Below, piece after piece: positions 6,264 to 11,108 of a stretch of DNA of 24,016 nucleotides (positions are counted from its first letter, which is position 1; every line of letters starts with the position of its first letter). The DNA comes from a virus. The notes below the pieces were generated by a model. The model was not told the origin of the DNA. It did no database searches and worked only from the letters and a program-made list of their open reading frames with translations. Both the position numbers and the translations under genes were made by a program. The DNA is taken from the IMG/VR virus record IMGVR_UViG_3300045781_000053, positions 1 to 24,016 of that record. One strand, written 5' to 3'.

Positions 6264-6440
6264 CTATTTGATTCCCAGCTGTTTCTTAATGGCGTTCACC
6301 AGTCCAGTGCCAAGTTCCTTGGAGTGCACCGGCAGAACTGACTGCTTGCCATTCAGGTTGACTTTCAGATGCGAGCCATTCCCAGAGGTGAAGGTCGCGC
6401 CTTGCTTTTCCAGCCACCGCTTTAGCTCGCTGCTCTTCAT
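6264..6440 (-). CDS. hicA: HicA toxin (mRNA interferase)
   Basis: This 58-residue protein has the usual length and pattern of the HicA family: SSELKRWLEKQGA, then GNGSHLKV with the putative catalytic His24, then KQSVLPVHSKELGTGLVNAIKKQLGI. HicA is a double-stranded-RNA-binding-fold ribonuclease that cleaves mRNA and stops growth when free of HicB. I chose ATG 6440. An in-frame TTG at 6458 would add MFIFLF and overlap the promoter. There is no ribosome site before ATG 6440, and the -10 box ends 7 bases upstream, so the transcript may be leaderless. The order hicA-hicB is the usual one. Confidence 0.94.
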   Translation of the reverse strand: MKSSELKRWLEKQGATFTSGNGSHLKVNLNGKQSVLPVHSKELGTGLVNAIKKQLGIK

Positions 6441-6447
6441 GAATAAG

Positions 6448-6476
6448 AATATAAACAAAAATGTTTATAACGTCAA
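6448..6476 (-). promoter_or_regulatory. Sigma-70-type promoter of hicAB
   Basis: On the minus strand, TTGACG (-35, 6476-6471) and TATATT (-10, 6453-6448) are separated by exactly 17 bases. The predicted start point falls at 6441-6440, at or next to the A of the hicA start codon. Both HicB-type operators overlap or flank this promoter. Confidence 0.8.
6450..6469. promoter_or_regulatory. HicB-type operator O1
   Basis: TATAAACA-AAAA-TGTTTATA is a perfect palindrome of 8+4+8 bases. It covers part of the -10 box and nearly all of the spacer of the hicAB promoter, so a bound repressor would block RNA polymerase. It shares the core TAAACA-N4-TGTTTA with O2. Confidence 0.8.
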
Positions 6477-6480
6477 GTAA

Positions 6481-6502
6481 AAATAAACAAATTTGTTTAT
6501 TT
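6481..6502. promoter_or_regulatory. HicB-type operator O2
   Basis: This is a perfect 22-base palindrome with core AATAAACA-AATT-TGTTTATT at 6482-6501, just upstream of the -35 box. Its centre is 32 bases (about three helical turns) from that of O1, which suits cooperative binding of HicB on one DNA face. Confidence 0.8.
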
Positions 6503-6550
6503 ATTTTCTGGCCTCGCCGGACACCTCCAACGTGGTCGAAAAATGAGAAG

Positions 6551-6568
6551 TGTAACCAAAAGGTTACA
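6551..6568. promoter_or_regulatory. Palindromic operator-like site, copy 4
   Basis: This is an exact TGTAACC-AAAA-GGTTACA palindrome. It lies in the divergent gap between the hicAB promoter (leftward) and the late gene block (rightward), 49 bases from O2. It is a different family from the HicB operators. Confidence 0.7.
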
Positions 6569-6758
6569 AGTTATTGAGTTCATTCATTTAAACGACCCGT
6601 TCGTTAGGAATTTTCTTGCAATTTTCGGATGGCAGACCCAAAGATGGAAATGCAACACGGGCTTTTTGCCCCGCGCCCTCAGAAGGCCTTCGACGCGTAG
6701 CCGGACGTTGTAGAGGACGGCCGAGCTACGTCTTAACCTCCCTTTGAATACTGCTCCC
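6569..6758 (+). other. Non-coding leader before the late block
   Basis: No convincing gene is present in these 190 bases. A 15-base inverted repeat AACGA-CCCGT-TCGTT lies near 6590-6604. CGTAGC (6696-6701) can pair with GCTACG (6725-6730). A 23-codon frame at 6629-6700 has no ribosome site. The stretch runs into the terminator at 6759-6785, so it may encode a leader or small RNA. Promoter matches here are weak (for example TTGTAG, 17 bases, TCTTAA near 6709-6737). Confidence 0.4.
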
Positions 6759-6785
6759 GGGCGCCCCAGCGGGCGCCCTTTTTTT
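6759..6785 (+). terminator. Intrinsic terminator directly before the late block
   Basis: GGGCGCCC (6759-6766) and a second GGGCGCCC (6771-6778; the octamer is its own complement) form an 8-bp stem with loop CAGC, followed by seven T (6779-6785). It ends only 4 bases before the ATG at 6790. With no + strand gene just upstream, it probably acts as an attenuator or antitermination target, or ends a small RNA. Confidence 0.9.
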
Positions 6786-6789
6786 AACT

Positions 6790-7236
6790 ATGGCGAAGAA
6801 TCCTGACCGCATCCCGTTGTACTCGTCGATGGCCGTGAGCTCCGCTGAGGAGCCGATCCGCTGGCTGAAATCATCGGAGGCTTTGCTGCTGCTGGCGCAG
6901 AAGGCAGCACGCGTAGAGTGCGCTTACTGCGGACTCACGGCGTCACATACTTCGCTTTGCACCAAGAGTCCGAATGGCAATCATTGGCTGTTCGCCCAGC
7001 TCTACCGGCCGAGGGAAAAAGACGGACGCCGCTCGCCATGCACGCTGACCTGGACCGACATGGAGCAGAACGCCGAGGCAGTGGCCGACCACAAAGACAA
7101 CGCAGCGCGCACCAAAGTGGATGCGTGGCCGGAGATCCACGACACCCGGGCGGTGACAATCGTCGCCGGCCGAGGCGCCTACATTCCACCGCAGGGGGCA
7201 ACGTGCGATGCACTCATTGGAGTATCAGGCGGCTGA
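6790..7236 (+). CDS. Hypothetical cysteine-containing phage protein
   Basis: This would be a 148-residue protein if the ATG at 6790, 4 bases after a terminator, is used. There is no ribosome site there, and a second ATG (6829, MAVSSAEEPIRW) has none either, so the start is uncertain. Codon choice looks coding. Residues 41-60 contain RVECAYCGLTASHTSLC and a further Cys at 84, a possible small metal-binding site (C44, C47, C57, C84). The rest has no recognised domain. The 3' end overlaps the next gene by 29 bases in another frame. It is the first gene of the right + strand block. Function is unknown. Confidence 0.55.
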   Translation: MAKNPDRIPLYSSMAVSSAEEPIRWLKSSEALLLLAQKAARVECAYCGLTASHTSLCTKSPNGNHWLFAQLYRPREKDGRRSPCTLTWTDMEQNAEAVADHKDNAARTKVDAWPEIHDTRAVTIVAGRGAYIPPQGATCDALIGVSGG

Positions 7237-7549
7237 TGCCGCCCTGGATGGACGGATGCCGCCGCCGGCGGTGCCCTCGGCGAAGGCCTGCAACGATTGC
7301 GTTGAGCTGAAGATGTGCGAGCTATGCCCGCGCCTGTTTGCGCGCCCAGTGGGCAGCAAGCACAAATACTGCGCCGAATGCAGGACCAAGAGCCGCATGG
7401 AGGCGTTCAAAGGGCGCCTGCTGCGCTTCTTCGAGCTTCCCCATCATCGTGGATCTGGACCCTATAAGCGCACTAGACGTGCGCACGCCCGTGACAAGTA
7501 TTTTGACCCGGACAGGAAGAAACCGCGATGCTTATCCCCAACGAACTGA
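7208..7549 (+). CDS. Small zinc-ribbon-like phage protein
   Basis: This 113-residue protein is preceded by GGGGG at 7194-7198. It has three CxxC pairs: C28-C31 (CNDC), C37-C40 (CELC) and C55-C58 (CAEC). The last two pairs, 14 residues apart with FARPVGSKHKY between them, look like a zinc ribbon of the type seen in phage transcription or nuclease-associated proteins. The C-terminal third is basic (YKRTRRAHARDKYFDPDRKK), suggesting nucleic-acid contact. Its position behind a terminator and ahead of the late genes would suit a late regulator, which is inference. It overlaps both neighbours slightly. Confidence 0.6.
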   Translation: MHSLEYQAADAALDGRMPPPAVPSAKACNDCVELKMCELCPRLFARPVGSKHKYCAECRTKSRMEAFKGRLLRFFELPHHRGSGPYKRTRRAHARDKYFDPDRKKPRCLSPTN

Positions 7550-7869
7550 CCATCACCGCGCTGGGATTGACTGCCGCTCCCGTGGTTGCCAGGGCCATCC
7601 TATGGCTGAACCAGAAGCGCCGCGAACATGAAAAAGAGATTGTCGAGGCAACCCGGCGCGAGATGGAACGCTCCCTAGCCGAGCGCTCGAACCGTCGCTT
7701 TGTACATTCGATGGCCACCAACCACCTGCCGCACCTGTTCAACAGCGATAAGAAACTGGCCGAGGGCCTGAACATGCTGCTGGTGAAAAACGGAATCGAA
7801 CACCGCGTCGAAATCGACGACGCTCCCCCGATCGACTTTATCCCCTACGACCCCGGGCGCGAGCGGTGA
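7528..7869 (+). CDS. Membrane-anchored helical protein, possible lysis accessory
   Basis: This 113-residue protein is preceded by AGGAAG near 7515-7520. Residues 8-27 (ITALGLTAAPVVARAILWLN) form one likely membrane helix, followed by a charged helix likely to be coiled coil (KRREHEKEIVEATRREMERSLAERSNRR). The C-terminal part (HRVEIDDAPPIDFIPYDPG) is acidic and Pro-containing. It sits just before the lysozyme-like gene. One membrane anchor plus a coiled coil would suit an inner-membrane spanin-like or holin-associated protein, but no family is recognised. The gene overlaps the previous one by 22 bases and is followed by a terminator-like hairpin. Confidence 0.65.
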   Translation: MLIPNELTITALGLTAAPVVARAILWLNQKRREHEKEIVEATRREMERSLAERSNRRFVHSMATNHLPHLFNSDKKLAEGLNMLLVKNGIEHRVEIDDAPPIDFIPYDPGRER

Positions 7870-7944
7870 CGCTGTTGATCTCCAACTACAAACTGCCTTA
7901 ACCGGTGTAGTTCAACCCACACAAGGAGGAAGGACCGCCAGAGC

Positions 7945-7970
7945 AGGGCCGCTTCACTGCGGCCCTTTTT
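7945..7970 (+). terminator. Intrinsic terminator-like hairpin before the lysozyme-like gene
   Basis: AGGGCCGC (7945-7952) and GCGGCCCT (7959-7966) form a perfect 8-bp stem with loop TTCACT and a T-run at 7966-7970. It lies in the 123-base gap between 7869 and 7993. An AAGGAGGA at 7923-7930 just upstream has no start codon after it. The next gene runs in the same direction, so termination must be partial or overcome, or a promoter lies nearby. Confidence 0.8.
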
Positions 7971-7992
7971 CGCGCCCTTCTGGAGCAACAAA

Positions 7993-8379
7993 ATGATGAA
8001 CTGGACGCCTCCGAAACTACCGCCGAGGCTGACGCTGGCACAGGCCATTGCCCGCGTGGAAGGCTTTTACGCGCAGGGACCCAGGCCGAACCGTCCACAG
8101 CGCAACCACAACCCCGGCGACATTGAGTATGACGACTTTTCCCGCGCGCACGGTGCCATTGGAACCGACGGACGCTTCGCCATCTTTCCCGATGACGCCA
8201 CCGGCTTTGCCGCGCTGAACGCGCTGCTACAGGGAAAGCACTACGCTGGCCTCACGGTGGAAGCGGCCATCAACCGCTATGCTCCGCCGAACGAAAACAA
8301 CGACCAGAGCTATGTGGCCGAGGTTTGTGCCTGGACCGGTCACGAACCGACTGACCTGGTCAGCGAGGTGCTTGCATGA
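7993..8379 (+). CDS. Lysozyme-like (P5-type) muralytic protein, probable endolysin
   Basis: This 128-residue protein is preceded by GGAG at 7981-7984. It follows the pattern of small phage lytic-transglycosylase or lysozyme-like domains (the structural protein P5 type): AIARVEGFY with Glu23 as likely catalytic residue, RNHNPGDIEYDDF (37-49), HGAIGTDGRFAIFPD (53-67), GFAALNALL, and a C-terminal TVEAAINRYAPPNENNDQSYV. It should cut peptidoglycan glycan strands during lysis or DNA entry. No signal peptide or membrane helix is present, so export would need a holin, and membrane-protein genes lie on both sides. It overlaps the next gene by ATGA. Confidence 0.8.
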   Translation: MMNWTPPKLPPRLTLAQAIARVEGFYAQGPRPNRPQRNHNPGDIEYDDFSRAHGAIGTDGRFAIFPDDATGFAALNALLQGKHYAGLTVEAAINRYAPPNENNDQSYVAEVCAWTGHEPTDLVSEVLA

Positions 8380-9107
8380 CCTATCCAGGATGGGCGCCAA
8401 GAACGCTGATGACGTGGTTGGTGTGCCTTCTGTTAGGTGCGCTGCTTTATCCCGTCATCCGACTGGATGCCCACTGGGGAGGATGGCTTGTGGGCATGGA
8501 TAACCTCCAGGCGCGGGCGCAGACGGGCTATGGAATTCCGGCCGACGTGCACGCTTTCACCTTGCAGACCATGACTGATTCCCACGCCATGGCCGTGGAT
8601 GTGCACCGTGACGTTGAGATTGCCGGCGGCACAGAGAACATGGCACGCCAGGTGCTGCGCGAGCTGCGCGATCGGTTGCCTTCCATCCTCACCGACGTGC
8701 AGCGCACAAGCAGCAAGATGCCTGACCTGGTCAGCCATGGTGTGCAGCTCGAGGATTCGTTTCGAGACGCCGGCGACGAGCTGGAGACCGTCTTTGAAAA
8801 GTTCACCATCACCGAGGATGAGCTGAATGCGCTGCTGAAGAGCGGCTGGAAGTTAGTGGATGATGCCGACCAGCTTGTGGCCAGTCACCAGGTCAATGAG
8901 TTGCTGGACGGCGCCGCGAAGATCACTCAGAACACGGCAGCCATGACCGGCGACTTTCGCGCGTGGGAGCGTCAGCGGCTCTTCCCGGGGCCGTACCAGG
9001 GCAAGTTCAAAATACTGCACAGGATCTTCGTTGTGGGACGCGGCGTGGTCACACTGGCGCAGCCCGTGTACTACGGAGCCGGCGTCTTCTCTGAACTGAA
9101 GCGGTGA
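8376..9107 (+). CDS. Membrane-anchored helical protein of unknown function
   Basis: This 243-residue protein is coupled to the lysozyme-like gene by ATGA. One membrane helix near the start (about 11-29, LMTWLVCLLLGALLYPVIR) leads into a long helical region: VHRDVEIAGGTENMARQVLR, LPSILTDVQRTSSKMPDLV, LEDSFRDAGDELETVFEKF and VNELLDGAAKITQNTAAM. The C-terminus is more hydrophobic (KILHRIFVVGRGVVTLAQPVYYG, in two halves). The layout resembles the helical part of chemoreceptor-like or spanin-like proteins, but no family is recognised. Being coupled to the lysozyme-like gene suggests a part in lysis or in the cell envelope. Confidence 0.7.
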   Translation: MTYPGWAPRTLMTWLVCLLLGALLYPVIRLDAHWGGWLVGMDNLQARAQTGYGIPADVHAFTLQTMTDSHAMAVDVHRDVEIAGGTENMARQVLRELRDRLPSILTDVQRTSSKMPDLVSHGVQLEDSFRDAGDELETVFEKFTITEDELNALLKSGWKLVDDADQLVASHQVNELLDGAAKITQNTAAMTGDFRAWERQRLFPGPYQGKFKILHRIFVVGRGVVTLAQPVYYGAGVFSELKR

Positions 9108-9163
9108 CTTATGAAGGGAATTACATACTTGACTCCCGTGACGACGGGAAAAGGAGAAAACAA

Positions 9164-9409
9164 GTGGAAAGAGTACGAGCAAAGTTCTGCGTAAGCAACA
9201 TTCTCAAGGATCAATACGGCAGCATGGTTGTCAAACTCTATGCCGTTTACAAGGGCGATGAGTCCAGTCCCGAAAACGAGAGTTTTTCCAATTCAACACC
9301 ATCAGGGAACGTCGAATTGACAATCACAAACCCCGCAGCAAGTGTGTTTTTCGAGAAACTTGCAGGGAAGTACGTCTACCTGGATTTTACAGAAGCAACC
9401 GCGAACTAA
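9164..9409 (+). CDS. Small conserved phage protein (ITNPA type)
   Basis: This 81-residue protein starts at a GTG with AAAAGGAG upstream (9148-9155). The same frame is open from a GTG at 9104, but that start lacks this ribosome site. The sequence (RAKFCVSNI, VVKLYAVYKGD, FSNSTPSGNVELTITNPAA, KYVYLDFTEA) matches a small all-beta protein seen in many siphophages between lysis and packaging genes, in which SNSTPSG-x-x-ELTITNPA and a final YLDF are conserved. Its function is not known to me. A short hairpin (TCCCGT/ACGGGA, 9133-9148) precedes the ribosome site. Confidence 0.8.
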   Translation: MERVRAKFCVSNILKDQYGSMVVKLYAVYKGDESSPENESFSNSTPSGNVELTITNPAASVFFEKLAGKYVYLDFTEATAN

Positions 9410-9464
9410 CGTGGCTCGCGTGAGTTAAGTATGAAATCCCCTTTATGAAAGGAGCGCGCGGGAA

Positions 9465-9656
9465 ATGATCTCCGAATTCAACGGCGCTACGAACGTCATC
9501 GCCCTGGTGGTGATCGCACTCGGAGTCGCACTGTCTTTTACTCAGCCCGGAGCTGGCCACGATCTCATCATCGGTGGACTTGGTGCTCTCGGTGGCGCGA
9601 CCTGGGCGCGTCGCGGGGCTGCGAACCAAATCCCAAACGACCCGCCGCAGCAATAG
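9465..9656 (+). CDS. Small two-helix membrane protein, possible holin
   Basis: This 63-residue protein is preceded by AAAGGAG at 9448-9454, a 10-base spacer. Residues 10-26 (NVIALVVIALGVALSFT) and 33-47 (DLIIGGLGALGGATW) are hydrophobic with a short turn between them, followed by a charged, Pro-rich tail (ARRGAANQIPNDPPQQ). Size, topology and position in the lysis-gene neighbourhood fit a small holin. Another short phage membrane protein remains possible because holins share little sequence. A hairpin spans its stop codon. Confidence 0.65.
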   Translation: MISEFNGATNVIALVVIALGVALSFTQPGAGHDLIIGGLGALGGATWARRGAANQIPNDPPQQ

Positions 9657-9663
9657 CTGCGGC
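9644..9663 (+). promoter_or_regulatory. Hairpin spanning the holin-like stop, before the next start
   Basis: GCCGCAGC (9644-9651) and GCTGCGGC (9656-9663) pair perfectly around AATA. The stem contains the TAG stop of the upstream gene and ends 4 bases before the ATG at 9668, where no ribosome site is seen. It could restrict initiation of the next gene unless opened by ribosomes finishing the upstream one. Confidence 0.5.
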
Positions 9664-9667
9664 AGAA

Positions 9668-10123
9668 ATGGACACCACAATGGCAAACAAGTTCGAGACG
9701 TTTCTGTCGAAGGTTGGCGCAGAGGTGAAGAAGATCGCCTCCTACGCCGTCACCAAGGTCTTACCCGAGGTAACCAAGATTGTTGTTGATGCCGAGCCGG
9801 TGGAGGATGTGGCGCTTGACCTTGCGGGGCTGAGCTCCATCGTCCCCGAGTTCAATACGGTGGCATCGGCTGCGCTGTCCGTTGAGCAGGCCGCGGCGAT
9901 CCTGCCGGCGGGGATGACGTCGGCCGCCAAGTTCGCTGCGGTGTTCGCGGCCGTGCAGGCCGACCTGCTGCCGAAGCTGGAAGCCTTGGGTCTTACCAGC
10001 GAATCCGCCACGGCGAAGCTCAACGAATACATCCAGGCCGTAATCACCACTATCAACACGTTCTCGGCGGCTACCACCACCACGAGCGCCACGGCTGCCG
10101 CAGCCAAGACTGCCGCGGCTTAG
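9668..10123 (+). CDS. Ala-rich helical phage protein
   Basis: This protein has 151 residues from ATG 9668, or 147 from ATG 9680 (MANKFETFLSKVG). Neither start has a clear ribosome site. It is helical and Ala/Val-rich (FETFLSKVGAEVKKIASYAV, LPEVTKIVVDAEPVEDVALD, AAKFAAVFAAVQADLLPKLE) and ends in a low-complexity Thr/Ala tail (about 128-151). No catalytic motif or membrane helix is obvious. Similar Ala-rich helical proteins occur next to holin-like genes in phages, but I do not know their role. It lies 3 bases before the HNH gene. Confidence 0.7.
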   Translation: MDTTMANKFETFLSKVGAEVKKIASYAVTKVLPEVTKIVVDAEPVEDVALDLAGLSSIVPEFNTVASAALSVEQAAAILPAGMTSAAKFAAVFAAVQADLLPKLEALGLTSESATAKLNEYIQAVITTINTFSAATTTTSATAAAAKTAAA

Positions 10124-10126
10124 AAC

Positions 10127-10456
10127 ATGCCGATCCGGTCACGCCGTCCCTGCACCGAGCCGGGGTGCGGCGCACTGACCGAACAGGGATTGTGCGCCGA
10201 GCACCGCCGCGAGCGGGATCGGCGCCGTCCAACCTCGGCGGAGCGGGGATACGACCGGCGCTGGCGCCAGGTGCGCGCGGCGTTCCTGCGCGAGCACCCG
10301 ATATGCCAGGCGAGTTGCGGATGCGCTCGCCTGGCTTCTGAGGCACACCACGTGGTTCGTATCGCCGACTGTGGCGCACGGTACGATACCGCTAACTTAC
10401 AGGCGCTGTGTGACTTACATCATGACGCACTGGGTGGGTCTGGCGGACGAGTATGA
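10127..10456 (+). CDS. HNH endonuclease of the packaging module
   Basis: This 109-residue protein has a zinc-binding N-terminus (C9, C14, C23, H26) and an HNH core: C60 and C64, the catalytic pair in SEAHHVV (H74-H75), N90 in TANLQAL, and CDLHH (95-99). HK97-type phages encode such HNH proteins (HK97 gp74) next to the terminase, where they assist cos cleavage by terminase. The usual trailing HSRKT is replaced by DALGGSGGRV. The position directly before the small terminase and a candidate cos region supports the packaging role. Confidence 0.92.
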   Translation: MPIRSRRPCTEPGCGALTEQGLCAEHRRERDRRRPTSAERGYDRRWRQVRAAFLREHPICQASCGCARLASEAHHVVRIADCGARYDTANLQALCDLHHDALGGSGGRV

Positions 10457-10649
10457 CCGCCTTGGCCGCTCCATGGCTGGCAGGGGTGGTAGGGAATCCT
10501 TTTGCCAGTCGCGCGTTGACCGCCCGTCCAATAGCACACACACATCCGCAAAATTTCAAATTTTAACGAGCTTTCCCGAGCCGCTAACGAGGCGAATGGC
10601 CATCGAGTCATCCTCCGAAGCCGCTCGGGACGGGCGATTTGGAGGGCTC
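10457..10649 (+). other. Candidate cos region between HNH and small terminase
   Basis: A 193-base gap in an otherwise dense block. It holds a G-rich stretch AGGGGTGGTAGGGAATCC (10482-10499), then GTTGACCGCCCGTCC (10515-10529), and an A/T palindrome AAAATTT-C-AAATTTT (10550-10564). In HK97-like phages cos lies between the HNH gene and the small terminase gene. A G-rich motif followed by GACCGCCCG, with an A/T-rich bend site, is what I would expect of cos and its binding sites, but the cut position cannot be read. Confidence 0.45.
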
Positions 10650-11108
10650 ATGTCGCGCAATCGAACGCCGACTGTACTGCTGGAGGGACGTGGGGCTTTT
10701 GAGCACGATCCGCAGCGTAGCCGCGATAACGAGCCGATCCCTTCTGGTCCGCTGGGCGACCCTCCTGCCTGGTTCAACGACGTGCAGCGTGCCGTCTGGA
10801 ATGAGGTCAGTGAGCAGGCTGCCGAGGGTGTGCTCACCGTGTGTGACCGCATGCTGGTGGAGATCTACTGCACGCTGGTCGCGCGCCATCGCGGCGGAGG
10901 GGTGGATGCCGAGGGAGAGACGCAGCCGCCAGAGATACTGAAGGCCTCCGAGTACAACCTCATCATCTCGATTCTCAGCCGCATGGGGTTCACCCCGGCC
11001 GACCGGTCTAAGCTCAATGTCCCGTCCAAAGAAAAAGAAAAAGCTGCAAATACTTTCGAGGAGCTTGCCAACACCGGCCGTGGTCGAGATCCGGCCAAGC
11101 CCCAGTAG
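10650..11108 (+). CDS. terS: Terminase small subunit, P27 family
   Basis: This gives 152 residues from ATG 10650, with GGAGGG at 10641-10646. The frame is open upstream to 10371, but that extension runs through the HNH gene and the candidate cos and has no ribosome site. Family features are SGPLGDPPAWFNDVQRAVWNEV in two parts, LTVCDRMLVEIYCTLVARHR, then ASEYNLIISILSRMGFTPADRSKL. The last motif is typical of P27-type small terminases. It binds the cos region and brings DNA to the large subunit. It overlaps the large-subunit start by about 90 bases. Confidence 0.9.
   Translation: MSRNRTPTVLLEGRGAFEHDPQRSRDNEPIPSGPLGDPPAWFNDVQRAVWNEVSEQAAEGVLTVCDRMLVEIYCTLVARHRGGGVDAEGETQPPEILKASEYNLIISILSRMGFTPADRSKLNVPSKEKEKAANTFEELANTGRGRDPAKPQ

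Noticed and set aside
6629-6700. 23-codon frame in the leader before the late block
   Set aside because: No ribosome site, and it overlaps the structured leader. A leader peptide cannot be excluded, but nothing supports it.
9769-9778. Additional GTAACCAAGA half-site
   Set aside because: It lies inside a coding region and has no matching second half, so it is probably chance.
10453-10566. 37-codon frame starting in the HNH stop (ATGA)
   Set aside because: The junction looks coupled, but the translation is low-information and the frame covers the candidate cos.
10371-10649. Longer N-terminus for the small terminase
   Set aside because: It would overlap the HNH gene and run through the candidate cos. 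ATG 10650 has GGAGGG and gives the usual family length.
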